From NCBI GenBank assembly GCA_963974125.1, contig CAXBCH010000018.1:24500-88499 (forward strand): DNA of 64,000 bases, written 5' to 3'. The notes beneath the pieces are model-generated. The model was not told the origin of the DNA. It ran no database searches and saw only the letters and a list, made by a program, of their open reading frames with translations. This document shows, in pieces, positions 55,574 to 63,991 of this stretch. Position 1 is the stretch's first letter. Each line of letters opens with the position of its first letter. The position numbers and the translations under genes were made by a program. Origin of the DNA: Haliea sp963974125 (GTDB lineage: Bacteria; Pseudomonadota; Gammaproteobacteria; Pseudomonadales; Halieaceae).

Positions 55574-57309
55574 CCTTCGGCTCCTTTGCCTTCGGGCTCG
55601 TTCTGGGGAATGAAGTCGCGCTCCGCGCCCGGCACGCTGAAGTCATAGGCCCAGCGGTGCACGACCGGCAGCTCCGGGCCCCAGTTGCCGTGCCGGGGCG
55701 GCACATCCGGGGTTTGCCATTCCAGGCTGGTCGCCCCCCAGGGGTTGTGTCCCGCAGGTTCTCCCTTCTGCAGGGTGCGGATCACGTTGTAGATGAAAAT
55801 GAGCTGGCTCAGGCCCACGATAATCGCCGCGAGGGTAATACTGGCGTTGAGGGCCTCGGCGGACTCGGGTATGAAGTCGGTGCCACTCGTGGCGAAGTAG
55901 CGTCGCGGCACGCCGAGAAAACCGAGGTAGTGCATCGGCAGGTAGATGGCGTAGGTACCGAGGAAGGTGAACCAGAAGTGCGCCTTGCCGAGGCCCGCAT
56001 GCAACTGCTTGCCGGAAATCAGCGGGAACCAGTGATAGATGGCGGCGAACAGCACCATGATCGGCGATACCCCCATGACCATGTGGAAGTGCGCCACCAC
56101 GAAATAGGTGTCGGACAGTGGCAGGTCGATGGTGACGTTGCCCAGGAACAGGCCGGTGAGGCCGCCGTGGGTGAAGGTGAAGATGAAGCCGATGGCGAAC
56201 AGCATCGGCACCGTCAGGTGGATGTTGCCGCGCCACAGGGTCAGTACCCAATTGTAGACCTTGAGGGCGGTGGGTACCGCGATGATCAGGGTCGTGGTGG
56301 CGAAAAAGAAGCCGAATGCCGGGTGCATGCCGCTGACGTACATGTGGTGGGCCCAGACCACGAAGCTGAGACCGCCGATGGCGACGATGGCCCACACCAT
56401 CATGCGGTAGCCGAAAATGTTCTTGCGTGCGTGGGTGGCGATCACGTCCGAGACCATGCCGAAGGCGGGCAGGGCGACGATGTACACCTCCGGGTGGCCG
56501 AAGAACCAGAACAGGTGCTGGAACAGGATCGGGCTGCCGCCGGTGTAGTCCAGTGATTCACCCAGCGACACTAGTGCCGGCATGAAGAAGCTGGTGCCGA
56601 TGACCTTGTCCAGCATCATCATGATCGCACTCACCAGCAGCGCCGGAAAGGCCAGCAGCCCCAGCACGGTGGCAGTGAAGATACCCCAGATGGTGAGGGG
56701 CATGCGCATCAGGGTCATGCCGTGGGTGCGCGCCTGGAGCACGGTGGTCACATAATTCAGCCCGCCCATGGTGAAGGCGATAATGAATATGGCCAGGGAT
56801 GCGAGCATCAGGATGATGCCCCAGTCGTAGCCGGGCGTACCCTGCAGGATTGCCTGCGGTGGATACAGGGTCCAGCCGGCGCCGGTGGGTCCTCCGGGGA
56901 CGAAGAAGCTCGCCAGCAGCACGATGACCGACAGCAGGTAGGTCCAGAAGCTGAGCATGTTCAGGTAGGGAAACACCATGTCCCGGGCGCCGATCATCAG
57001 CGGGATCAGGTAGTTGCCGAAGCCGCCCAGCAACAGCGCCGTGAGCAGGTAGATCACCATGATCATGCCGTGCATGGTGACGAACTGCAGGTAGGCGCTG
57101 GGGTCGATGAAATCGAAGGTGTCGGGAAAACCCAGCTGCAGGCGCATCAGGCCCGACAGGACCAGCGCCACCAGGCCGACGAAGACCGCGGTGATGGAAT
57201 ACTGGATGGCGATGACCTTGTGGTCCTGGCTCCAGATGTAGGTGGTGAAGAAGCTGTGTGGCTCGTGCTGGTCTTCTTCGATCTGGTCGGCGATTGCGGT
57301 GTGTTGCAT
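55570..57309 (-). CDS. ctaD: Cytochrome c oxidase subunit I
   Basis: 579 aa with 12 helices. It reduces O2 at the heme a3-CuB centre and pumps protons. Ligands and channels are complete: HGMIMVIYLL (heme a His), GARDMVFPYLNMLSFW (D-channel Asp), FFGHPEVYIVALPAFG (CuB His cross-linked to Tyr, with the A-family Glu), WAHHMYVSG (CuB His pair) and VAHFHMVMG (two heme His). This is an A-type (aa3) oxidase. It stands 10 bases after the subunit II gene. Confidence 0.98.
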   Translation of the reverse strand: MQHTAIADQIEEDQHEPHSFFTTYIWSQDHKVIAIQYSITAVFVGLVALVLSGLMRLQLGFPDTFDFIDPSAYLQFVTMHGMIMVIYLLTALLLGGFGNYLIPLMIGARDMVFPYLNMLSFWTYLLSVIVLLASFFVPGGPTGAGWTLYPPQAILQGTPGYDWGIILMLASLAIFIIAFTMGGLNYVTTVLQARTHGMTLMRMPLTIWGIFTATVLGLLAFPALLVSAIMMMLDKVIGTSFFMPALVSLGESLDYTGGSPILFQHLFWFFGHPEVYIVALPAFGMVSDVIATHARKNIFGYRMMVWAIVAIGGLSFVVWAHHMYVSGMHPAFGFFFATTTLIIAVPTALKVYNWVLTLWRGNIHLTVPMLFAIGFIFTFTHGGLTGLFLGNVTIDLPLSDTYFVVAHFHMVMGVSPIMVLFAAIYHWFPLISGKQLHAGLGKAHFWFTFLGTYAIYLPMHYLGFLGVPRRYFATSGTDFIPESAEALNASITLAAIIVGLSQLIFIYNVIRTLQKGEPAGHNPWGATSLEWQTPDVPPRHGNWGPELPVVHRWAYDFSVPGAERDFIPQNEPEGKGAEG

Positions 57310-57319
57310 GCCTTTCCCC

Positions 57320-58672
57320 TCAAAGCGTGTTCAGGTAGGAGAGCAGGTCGTCGATGGACTGCTCGTTCTGCAGTGACCGCGACATCAGCACCATCTGCTG
57401 GCCATAGCGGTCGTCGCTGTGGCCGCCGCGCACGCCCTTGCGGAAATTCTCCAGCTGCCGGCGGATGTACCAATCCTGCAACCCGGCCAGGCCCGGCGCC
57501 TGCAGGGCCTCGTTACCCTGGGCCCGACTGCCGTGGCAGGCGCCACAGCTGTTGTAGTGGGCGGCGCCCCGGTGCGGATCGCCGCTGACTGTGCCTGCAG
57601 TGTCCGACGCCGGCAGCGAGGCCAGCCAGGCGGAAACGTCCCGCACCGCCTCCCGACTGCCCAGGACACCGGCCATGGGCGCCATCTGCTGACCATAGGT
57701 ATCGGCCTCGTGTGCACCGCGAATACCCTGTTGGTAGTGTTGCAGCTGGCGCTGCAGATACCAGGCCGGGAGGCCCGCCAGCTGTGGCGCATTCATGTCC
57801 CGATTGCCTTCACTGTCGGCGCCATGGCAGGCCGCGCACACCGCATAGTGCTCCTGCCCGGCAACCGGATCGCCCCGGCCTTCACCCTGGATATCGGCCC
57901 AGGTACGCTGCCCGGCGAGCCACTGTTCGAAGTCCTGTGGTTCCTCGACAATGACGTTGCCGCGCATGGCGTAGTGGGCGATGCCGCACAGCTCCATGCA
58001 CATCACATCGAAGCGGCCGGTGCGGGTGGGAGTGAACCAGACGTAACTGACGGTGCCAGGCACCATGTCCATCTTGACCCGGAACTGGGGGACCGCGAAA
58101 TTGTGCAACACGTCGCGGGAGCGGAGCAGCACCTTGACCGACCGGTCCAGCGGCAGCCGCAGGTCTTCTCCGCGGACCAGAATGTCATCGCTGCCGGCGG
58201 GGTCGTTGGGACTCATGCCAAAGGGGTTCTCGGCGGACATGAAGCGGGCATCGACCTCGCCCAATTGGCCGTCGGCGCCGGGGAAGCGATAGCTCCACTG
58301 CCACTGTTCGCCGAATACCTCCACCACGTCAGCGTCCTCGGGCACCTTGACGAAATCTGCCCACACCACCAGTCCGGGCGCCAGCATGGCGACGATACCG
58401 ACGGTGGTGATGCCGGTGAGCCACTTCTCCAGGGAAGCGTTCTCGGGCTCATAGTCCGCCCGCCGGCCGGCGGTGCTGCGGTAGCGGAATACCGCCAGCG
58501 CCAGGAACAGGTTGACGGCGACGAAGACAAAGCCGGTGATCCACAGGGTAATGTTGATGGTCGTGTCGATGGCACCCCAGTTGGACGCCAGCGGTGTAAA
58601 CCACCAGGGGCTCCACCAGTGAAATACCAGAGAACCGACCACCAGCAGGACCAGGGCAATCACGATTTTCAT
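57320..58672 (-). CDS. Cytochrome c oxidase subunit II with two fused cytochrome c domains
   Basis: 450 aa. Two helices (about 5-23 and 42-63) precede the CuA cupredoxin domain, with ligands H190, C225, C229, H233 and M236. Unlike ordinary subunit II it carries two class I cytochrome c domains: CxxCH at 279-283 and at 376-380, each with a later Met (for example GQQMAPM and GQQMVLM). Electrons would pass through these hemes to CuA. GAGGTGG before ATG 58672 marks the start. First structural gene of the oxidase operon. Confidence 0.94.
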   Translation of the reverse strand: MKIVIALVLLVVGSLVFHWWSPWWFTPLASNWGAIDTTINITLWITGFVFVAVNLFLALAVFRYRSTAGRRADYEPENASLEKWLTGITTVGIVAMLAPGLVVWADFVKVPEDADVVEVFGEQWQWSYRFPGADGQLGEVDARFMSAENPFGMSPNDPAGSDDILVRGEDLRLPLDRSVKVLLRSRDVLHNFAVPQFRVKMDMVPGTVSYVWFTPTRTGRFDVMCMELCGIAHYAMRGNVIVEEPQDFEQWLAGQRTWADIQGEGRGDPVAGQEHYAVCAACHGADSEGNRDMNAPQLAGLPAWYLQRQLQHYQQGIRGAHEADTYGQQMAPMAGVLGSREAVRDVSAWLASLPASDTAGTVSGDPHRGAAHYNSCGACHGSRAQGNEALQAPGLAGLQDWYIRRQLENFRKGVRGGHSDDRYGQQMVLMSRSLQNEQSIDDLLSYLNTL

Positions 58673-58746
58673 GCCACCTCCTTGTACGCTTGCAGCTGGC
58701 GAACGGAACGCCCCGGCCGCTGCGAGCAATTATTCTTATGTGTGTT

Positions 58747-59313
58747 TCACTGGTGTCGCCAGGCAGTACCTTTCATCATGTTTTCTATTCTTGCCCGGGT
58801 GCTTACAAACCAGCCAGGAGCCGCGGGCCCCTCGCCAGCCGACGTGAGTTTGGGGTGGGCGCTGACAATACGACGCAGGATGTCCTCCTGGGACTGGCTG
58901 ACATCGACAAACAGGACGTGCTTGCCGACCCGCAGATCATCGGTGAAACGCTTGAAATCCGAATGCGGCTCCTGGATACCGATCAGGCCTCCCTCCCAGG
59001 TACAGAAGCCGAGCACTATGACGGCGAGAAAGATGGGGGGAACCCAGGTGATGGTGGCGGCGATGCCTGTTGCCCATGTGGCAGCGAGGACAATGGCCGC
59101 AGCAATGACGCCGATCACCGCGCCGCGTTCGGTGCCGTGTACGACATCCTTGCGCAGCACCGCTTCCACATCGTTCAGCCTGTGGGCCTGTACACCCGCG
59201 TCGTCTTCGCTGAGGACATGAATCTGCGGAGTGGAAACGCCTGCCTCCTCCAGGTCGCGCTCCACCTGTTCCAGTTCGTCGAGATCATCGCTGAGAAAAA
59301 AGTGCCTTTTCAT
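58747..59313 (-). CDS. DUF1269-like membrane protein upstream of the oxidase operon
   Basis: 188 aa. MKRHFFLSDDLDELEQVERD begins a ferredoxin-like N-terminal domain, two membrane helices follow (about 66-82 and 88-107), then a soluble C-terminal part repeating the domain (KHVLFVDVSQSQEDILRRIV). Function unknown; similar proteins are labelled DUF1269 or NAD/FAD-utilising without proof. GAGGAG lies 11 bases before the ATG at 59313. It ends 74 bases before coxII on the same strand, and may be co-transcribed with it. Confidence 0.72.
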   Translation of the reverse strand: MKRHFFLSDDLDELEQVERDLEEAGVSTPQIHVLSEDDAGVQAHRLNDVEAVLRKDVVHGTERGAVIGVIAAAIVLAATWATGIAATITWVPPIFLAVIVLGFCTWEGGLIGIQEPHSDFKRFTDDLRVGKHVLFVDVSQSQEDILRRIVSAHPKLTSAGEGPAAPGWFVSTRARIENMMKGTAWRHQ

Positions 59314-59359
59314 TATTGAAATACTCCTCGCCGGATTGCCGGATGTGCACTTGCACTGG

Positions 59360-59368
59360 AGTATAGCA
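59360..59368 (-). promoter_or_regulatory. Extended -10 promoter for the DUF1269-like gene
   Basis: On the minus strand TGCTATACT (TG-N-TATACT) lies about 47 bases before the ATG at 59313. The -35 is weak (CCAGTG). It may drive the oxidase genes as well. Confidence 0.4.
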
Positions 59369-59521
59369 CCGTCATTGGGGGGCACTGGCCGAGGCCACCG
59401 GGCGCAGTTTTTTTAAGTCTTTCCAGTGCTTAGCAAGGTGTCTTGATAGAAAAAAAAGAGCTAAAAAACACGGTTTTTACCGAAAAACAAGACTGTTTTT
59501 GGTGGTCATTAGTCGCAATCG

Positions 59522-59543
59522 CGTTCTACTGAGAACGTTTTTT
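59522..59543 (+). terminator. Orphan intrinsic terminator
   Basis: CGTTCT, loop ACTG, AGAACG (6-bp stem), then six T. It points along the + strand, yet the nearest + gene upstream ends at 46559 and all genes between are on the minus strand. It would end an unannotated short transcript. Confidence 0.6.
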
Positions 59544-59626
59544 CATAAACAAATTTTTTAATAGGCTCAGATGACCTAAGCCGTGATTGCGGCGTGAAGC
59601 GCCGAGTGCGCGCCAGCGATGTCCGT

Positions 59627-59654
59627 TTGGCGAACTAATAATTTTCGATATAGG
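59627..59654 (+). promoter_or_regulatory. Candidate promoter for the Ser/Thr kinase gene
   Basis: TTGGCG (59627-59632), 16-base spacer, TATAGG (59649-59654), giving a start near 59661 and a leader of about 46 bases before ATG 59707. Confidence 0.4.
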
Positions 59655-59706
59655 GCGACCAGCAGTTAGGATAGAGCCTTCGATCAAGGACATTGGAGTC
59701 GCAGGC

Positions 59707-61251
59707 ATGGCAAAGGCAGGAGGTACCAGGGAGCACGCTGGCGAGGAAGGTGACAAGACGGTACTGGCGGACACTGCGGACCAGACCGTCGTCGCCCCGG
59801 CATCCGAGCCCGATGCCCTGCCGCCCTTGCCCGAGGGCAACGAAGACGAGACTCTGCTGGCAACACCTGCTGCCGCCGCTGGCCCGGGCCTGAATACCGC
59901 CGCCGAGCTGCCCACCCGGGCGGTCGACGAGGACAGCACCCAGGTCAATACCCATCCCGGCGCGTCGCCCCTGACCGGGCGCAGCTACGTGCCCCACTCC
60001 AGCAATGTCATCAAGGACCGCTTCGTGCTGGAGTCCCGGCTCGGCAAGGGCGGCATGGGCCAGGTCTACAAGGCGCGTGACCTGCGCAAGGAAGAGGCCA
60101 ACGACGACAATCCCTGGGTCGCGATCAAGTTTCTCGGTGAAGAATTCAGTCGTCATCCCAAGGCCCTGATCAGCCTGCAGCGGGAGGCGAAAAAATCGCA
60201 ACAGCTCGCGCATCCCAATGTGCTGACCGTGTACGACTTCGACCGCGATGGCGACCGGGTCTACATGACCATGGAGATGCTCCAGGGTGACGCCCTGTCG
60301 GGCCTCAAGAACATCAAGTTCGCCGAAGGCAAGGAACCGGACAACGAGACCCTGATCGAGCAGATGGCCAGCGGCCTCGCCTACGCGCACGAAAACGGCC
60401 TGGTGCACTCGGACTTCAAGCCGGACAATGTGTTTGTCACTACTGACGGCCGGGTCAAGATCCTCGACTTCGGCATTGCCCGGATCATGGATTCCGCGGT
60501 GCACAAGGACAGTTTCGACGCCGGTGAACTGGGGGCCATGACCCTGCGCTATGCCTCCCTGGAAATGCTGCTCCGGGACAGCGATCCCCATCCCTCCGAC
60601 GATGTCTACGCCCTCGGCTTGATCGCCTACCAGTTGTACACCGGTGCCCATCCCTACGGCGGCAGAACGGCACTGGACGCGCTGGAGCAGGGCCTGAAGC
60701 CACAGCCGATCAAGGGTATCAAGCGCCACCAGTGGCGCGCCATTGCCGGTGCCATCGCCCTGCAGCGGGCGCACCGGACGCCCAGCGCGGAGCAGTTCCT
60801 CAAGGAGTTTTCCGGTACCAGCAGGCGCAACCGGATGCTGCTGGCAATGGTGCTGGTACTGGCGCTGGCCTCGGGTTACTTCGCCTGGGAAGCGAGCAAG
60901 CCGGAGGGGCCCGCGGTGCCCTTTGCGGAGCTGCCGGCGCAGGTCCAGAACGAGTTCCGCAGCCACATCGACCGCGGTCAGCAGTCGGCGGAGATCGGCG
61001 ACTGGGATGGAGCCTCGCGCTATTTCACCGCTGCCTACGCACTGCATCCGCGCAATCCCGAAGCCGAAAACGGTTTGCGCATGCTGGTCCAGCACCTGGT
61101 GGAAGTCGCGCCCACCATGGTGACGCCGCGACAGCAGGAGTATCTGTTGAGGTTGATGGATGCCTACGCCGGGGAGAACGAGTTCCTGGCCAATAATCCC
61201 CAGTTGGCACAGCTGCGAGATACGCTGCGGGCGCGGCTGAATCCGGAGTAG
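59707..61251 (+). CDS. Transmembrane serine/threonine protein kinase
   Basis: 514 aa. Residues 1-95 are disordered and hold four D-x-T-x-hydrophobic motifs (Thr18, 27, 49, 78), likely phospho-sites. The Hanks-type kinase domain (about 105-370) has GKGGMG at 113-118, the ATP Lys141 (VAIKFLG), catalytic loop HSDFKPDN (234-241, Asp236) and DFG at 254-256. HSD instead of HRD marks a non-RD kinase. A membrane helix (377-394) leads to a periplasmic TPR-like region (about 405-514). The ATG at 59707 was preferred to a start 40 codons upstream, which lacks homology. It is two genes away from the caspase-fold lipoprotein and probably functionally linked. Confidence 0.9.
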   Translation: MAKAGGTREHAGEEGDKTVLADTADQTVVAPASEPDALPPLPEGNEDETLLATPAAAAGPGLNTAAELPTRAVDEDSTQVNTHPGASPLTGRSYVPHSSNVIKDRFVLESRLGKGGMGQVYKARDLRKEEANDDNPWVAIKFLGEEFSRHPKALISLQREAKKSQQLAHPNVLTVYDFDRDGDRVYMTMEMLQGDALSGLKNIKFAEGKEPDNETLIEQMASGLAYAHENGLVHSDFKPDNVFVTTDGRVKILDFGIARIMDSAVHKDSFDAGELGAMTLRYASLEMLLRDSDPHPSDDVYALGLIAYQLYTGAHPYGGRTALDALEQGLKPQPIKGIKRHQWRAIAGAIALQRAHRTPSAEQFLKEFSGTSRRNRMLLAMVLVLALASGYFAWEASKPEGPAVPFAELPAQVQNEFRSHIDRGQQSAEIGDWDGASRYFTAAYALHPRNPEAENGLRMLVQHLVEVAPTMVTPRQQEYLLRLMDAYAGENEFLANNPQLAQLRDTLRARLNPE

Positions 61252-61269
61252 CCGTGGCGGCCGCTGGCG

Positions 61270-62112
61270 TCAGTCGCCGCCCGCCAGCACCCGGTCCAGC
61301 AGCCCGGGCCACGCTTCCACCCAGCAGCAGTGGTGGTCGAAGTCGGCACGCAGCCGGTACTCTGCATCGGGGTGGCGTTCCCGGTAGCGGGCGGTCGTTG
61401 CCGGCGGCACTATCCGGTCCAGGCCGCCGGCGAGGTGAACCTGCCGGAAGGCCGCGCGGGGCTCGATTTCCAGTGCCGGGTTCAGGGAGCGGGTCAGCGG
61501 CAGGTGCCGGTGATATTCGGTCCAGGCCGCTGTGTCCAGATTGCTGGCGACGGTGACCACGGTGGTGGGCAGCGTCTGCCGCTGCGCCAGCAGCAGTGCC
61601 AGCACGCCGCCACCGCTGTAGCCCACCAACACCAGTGACGCAGGCCGGTATTCCGCGAGCAGTCGCTGCACCGCCTCCGCGAGCGCGTCCAGGACTGCCG
61701 GCGAGTAGCGGCCCTCTGTCCACAGGTCGGGTTCGCAGGGAGGGGAGGGTGTCCCCGGCTGGTGATAGCAGGGCCGGCCCAGCAGCAGCGCCGGGTGGGG
61801 GTCCGCCAGCATCAGGTCCAGCGCTACCGTGCTGCGCCCCGTGGGGTTGGCGGCCCGCTCCCTGCCCAGCCAGGGGCGTCCATCACCCTCGAGGTACAGG
61901 TGCAGGCGCCCGCCCCGCACCGGTTCGGTTCGGGCCAGCACGGGGAGAACGAAGGGGCCGCCGGGCACCTGCCGGAGACTGAGGTCGTGCCTGGCGGCGA
62001 GCTGCCCTGCGTCGGGAATACCAGTGCAGGCGACTACCAGCGACACAGTTAGCAAAAGCAGACATCGACGCTTGTGGCCGTACCACGAATGAATTATGTT
62101 CGAGGCCTCCAT
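61270..62112 (-). CDS. Lipoprotein alpha/beta hydrolase
   Basis: 280 aa. A lipobox (LVVAC) follows a basic and hydrophobic N terminus, so it is anchored in the envelope. The hydrolase core has YLEGDGRPWLG (oxyanion), nucleophile elbow VGYSGGGVLAL and a late His in DFDHHCCW. It is probably an esterase or thioesterase; the substrate is unknown. The ATG at 62112 was chosen because it stands closest to the signal; longer frames begin inside the divergent gene region. Oppositely oriented to the kinase and caspase-fold genes on both sides. Confidence 0.78.
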   Translation of the reverse strand: MEASNIIHSWYGHKRRCLLLLTVSLVVACTGIPDAGQLAARHDLSLRQVPGGPFVLPVLARTEPVRGGRLHLYLEGDGRPWLGRERAANPTGRSTVALDLMLADPHPALLLGRPCYHQPGTPSPPCEPDLWTEGRYSPAVLDALAEAVQRLLAEYRPASLVLVGYSGGGVLALLLAQRQTLPTTVVTVASNLDTAAWTEYHRHLPLTRSLNPALEIEPRAAFRQVHLAGGLDRIVPPATTARYRERHPDAEYRLRADFDHHCCWVEAWPGLLDRVLAGGD

Positions 62113-62182
62113 GAAAATAACAGCGGGTTCCCGTGCCATGACCAGTGTATTTCCGCCCCTTCCGTCCACAGTTGGCCGCACC

Positions 62183-63757
62183 ATGCGCAACGCTATGCTG
62201 GCTGCCGCGGCTTCGGTCCTGCTGGCCGCCTGTGCCGGCAGTCCGGGAGGTCCGGTCGAGATTCCCGAGGGCGCGGCCGTCGCCGACCTCTACATTGTAG
62301 ACTGCCTGTTGCCGGGGCAGGTACGTCAACTGGGCAACTCCACCTATCTCACCCCGCGGCGACCCACCCGCACGACCGCCCAGGACTGTCGTCTGCGTGG
62401 CGGCGAATATGTGGCCTTTGACCGGGCGGATTACAAGACGGCGCTGCGGGTCTGGCTGCCGGCGGCCGAGGCCGGCGATGCCGATGCGCAGAATTCCGTG
62501 GGTGAAATTTTCGAGCGCGGGCTCGGTACCGAGCCCAATTACGAAGTGGCCGCCCTGTGGTTCAGACGCGCGGCAGAACAGGGCCACAAGGGTGCCCAGT
62601 TCAATCTCGGCACCCTCTATGAAACCGGCAAGGGCGTGGCCCAGGACAAGGCCGCGGCCCTGAACTGGTATCGCCAGGCCTGGGGCCTGGCCGAGGATCA
62701 GCTGGTCTACAAGTCCGACGCCGAGCAGGCGCTGCTGGCCAAGGCCGAGGAAAATGTGGCCCTGCAGGCGGAGAACGTCACCCTGGCGGAGCAGATGGCC
62801 CAGGCGCGCGCCGAGCGCGAAAAGGCCCGGGCCGAGGCCGCCGCCGCCAAAGCCGAGGCCGAGGCAGCGAGAGCGGATGCTGCTGCGAGGCCTGCCCCGG
62901 CGCCCGCGCCCGCAGCTTCCGCTCCGGTCGCCCCGGCAGAGCCGCTGGTGGACAGTGGCCTGGTCAGCATCGGTGCGGATACGGCAGCCCCGGGCGGGGA
63001 CATCTCCAAAGACGGCCGCAATTATGGCCGCTACTATGCCCTGGTCATCGGCAATGGCAGCTACCAGTTCCTGGATGACCTGCAAACGCCGGCTTCCGAT
63101 GTGGACAAGATCGCCCGCGTGCTCAGTGACAAGTACGGTTTTGCCGTGCAGGTACTGAAGAACACCAGCGACGTCGGTGTGCTGCGCGCGCTCAACCAGC
63201 TCAACGAGGTACTGGAAGAGAACGACAACCTGCTGATCTACTACGCCGGCTACGGTAACCGCAGGCCGGTCGGCGCCTACGAGGCGGGCTACTGGCTGCC
63301 GGTCAATGCCGAGCCGCCGCCCAACGACACCTTCTGGGTCCCCACCGAGCAGGTCAGCAGCCACCTGGCCCGGCTGCCGGCCCGGCGCATCATGGTGGTG
63401 ACCGACTCCGCCTTCGCCGGCCTGCTGGCGGACAATCCGGCCTTCCTGCTGGCCAGTGGCCGCGATGCCCTGCTCAGCGACGCCTACATCGGCCTGCGCT
63501 TCCCCAACAAGTCGCGCCTGCTGTTGACCTCCGGCCAGGACTTCCCCCTGGCCAGCGAACGGGACCCGGGCACTTCGGTGTTCGCCGAAGCCTTTATCCG
63601 CGCCCTGCAGGACAACGAAGCGGTGATCACCGGTCCCGCCCTGTTCCTCAGCATGCTGGACCTGCTGGATGAGAGCCTGCCCGGCCTGGACCCCGAGTTC
63701 AAGGCCATCAAGCGGGCGGGCGACGAGGTCGGCGAGTTCTACTTCGTGGCCCGCTGA
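62183..63757 (+). CDS. Caspase-fold lipoprotein with SEL1 repeats and lost catalytic dyad
   Basis: 524 aa. The lipobox (SVLLAAC) follows MRNAMLAAA. SEL1-like repeats (about 95-165: AEAGDADAQNSVGEIFERG, AEQGHKGAQFNLGTLYETG) lead to an Ala/Glu/Lys-rich coiled coil (about 190-260). The C14 caspase-like domain starts at ALVIGNGSYQFLDDL (about 290). The catalytic His is Tyr357 (YYAGYGN in place of YYAGHG) and the catalytic Cys is Ala410 (TDSAFAG in place of DSCxSG). It therefore should be a non-proteolytic scaffold or sensor. The ATG at 62183 was chosen as it gives a proper lipoprotein signal; the frame is open upstream to 62096. Confidence 0.86.
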   Translation: MRNAMLAAAASVLLAACAGSPGGPVEIPEGAAVADLYIVDCLLPGQVRQLGNSTYLTPRRPTRTTAQDCRLRGGEYVAFDRADYKTALRVWLPAAEAGDADAQNSVGEIFERGLGTEPNYEVAALWFRRAAEQGHKGAQFNLGTLYETGKGVAQDKAAALNWYRQAWGLAEDQLVYKSDAEQALLAKAEENVALQAENVTLAEQMAQARAEREKARAEAAAAKAEAEAARADAAARPAPAPAPAASAPVAPAEPLVDSGLVSIGADTAAPGGDISKDGRNYGRYYALVIGNGSYQFLDDLQTPASDVDKIARVLSDKYGFAVQVLKNTSDVGVLRALNQLNEVLEENDNLLIYYAGYGNRRPVGAYEAGYWLPVNAEPPPNDTFWVPTEQVSSHLARLPARRIMVVTDSAFAGLLADNPAFLLASGRDALLSDAYIGLRFPNKSRLLLTSGQDFPLASERDPGTSVFAEAFIRALQDNEAVITGPALFLSMLDLLDESLPGLDPEFKAIKRAGDEVGEFYFVAR

Positions 63758-63772
63758 CCACCCCTGACCCCT

Positions 63773-63819
63773 GTAGGAGCCCGCTCCGCGGGCGATCGCC
63801 CGCAGGAGCGGGCTCCCAC
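63773..63819. repeat. REP-like palindrome
   Basis: GGAGCCCGCTCC (63776-63787) and GGAGCGGGCTCC (63805-63816) are perfect 12-bp inverted arms around the palindrome GCGGGCGATCGCCCGC (63788-63803). The flanking GTAGGAGC resembles REP sequences common in pseudomonads and relatives. It lies between the caspase-fold gene and the tRNA, and may stabilise the 3' end of that mRNA. Confidence 0.75.
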
Positions 63820-63836
63820 AAGGCTTCAGGAAACAG

Positions 63837-63865
63837 TTGAGGAAACCGGGCGGCGCCTTTATAAT
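63837..63865 (+). promoter_or_regulatory. Promoter of tRNA-Val
   Basis: TTGAGG (63837-63842), 17-base spacer, perfect TATAAT (63860-63865), then a GC-rich discriminator (CCCCGCCC) as in stringently controlled stable-RNA promoters. The tRNA starts 17 bases after the -10. Confidence 0.75.
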
Positions 63866-63882
63866 CCCCGCCCTCAGACAAC

Positions 63883-63959
<77 letters not shown>

Positions 63960-63967
63960 AACAAAAG

Positions 63968-63991
63968 ACCCCGCCGCAGGCGGGGTTTTTT
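63968..63991 (+). terminator. Intrinsic terminator of tRNA-Val
   Basis: ACCCCGCC, loop GCA, GGCGGGGT (8-bp stem), then a T run through 63991. It begins nine bases after the CCA end. Confidence 0.9.

Larger units (their letters stand above)
59314..59706. other. 393-base divergent intergenic region with AT-rich island
   Basis: The region between the DUF1269-like gene and the kinase gene. 59400-59580 is strikingly AT-rich in a GC-rich window, with runs of A and T. It contains an extended -10 for the minus-strand gene, an orphan intrinsic terminator on the + strand, and a candidate kinase promoter nearer 59640. No open reading frame with conserved sequence was seen. An unlisted short RNA or a nucleoid-protein (H-NS/MvaT-type) site is possible. 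Confidence 0.5.

Noticed and set aside
61883..63364. Long minus-strand frame across the caspase-fold gene
   Set aside because: No motifs and opposite to a gene with lipobox, SEL1 repeats and a caspase fold.
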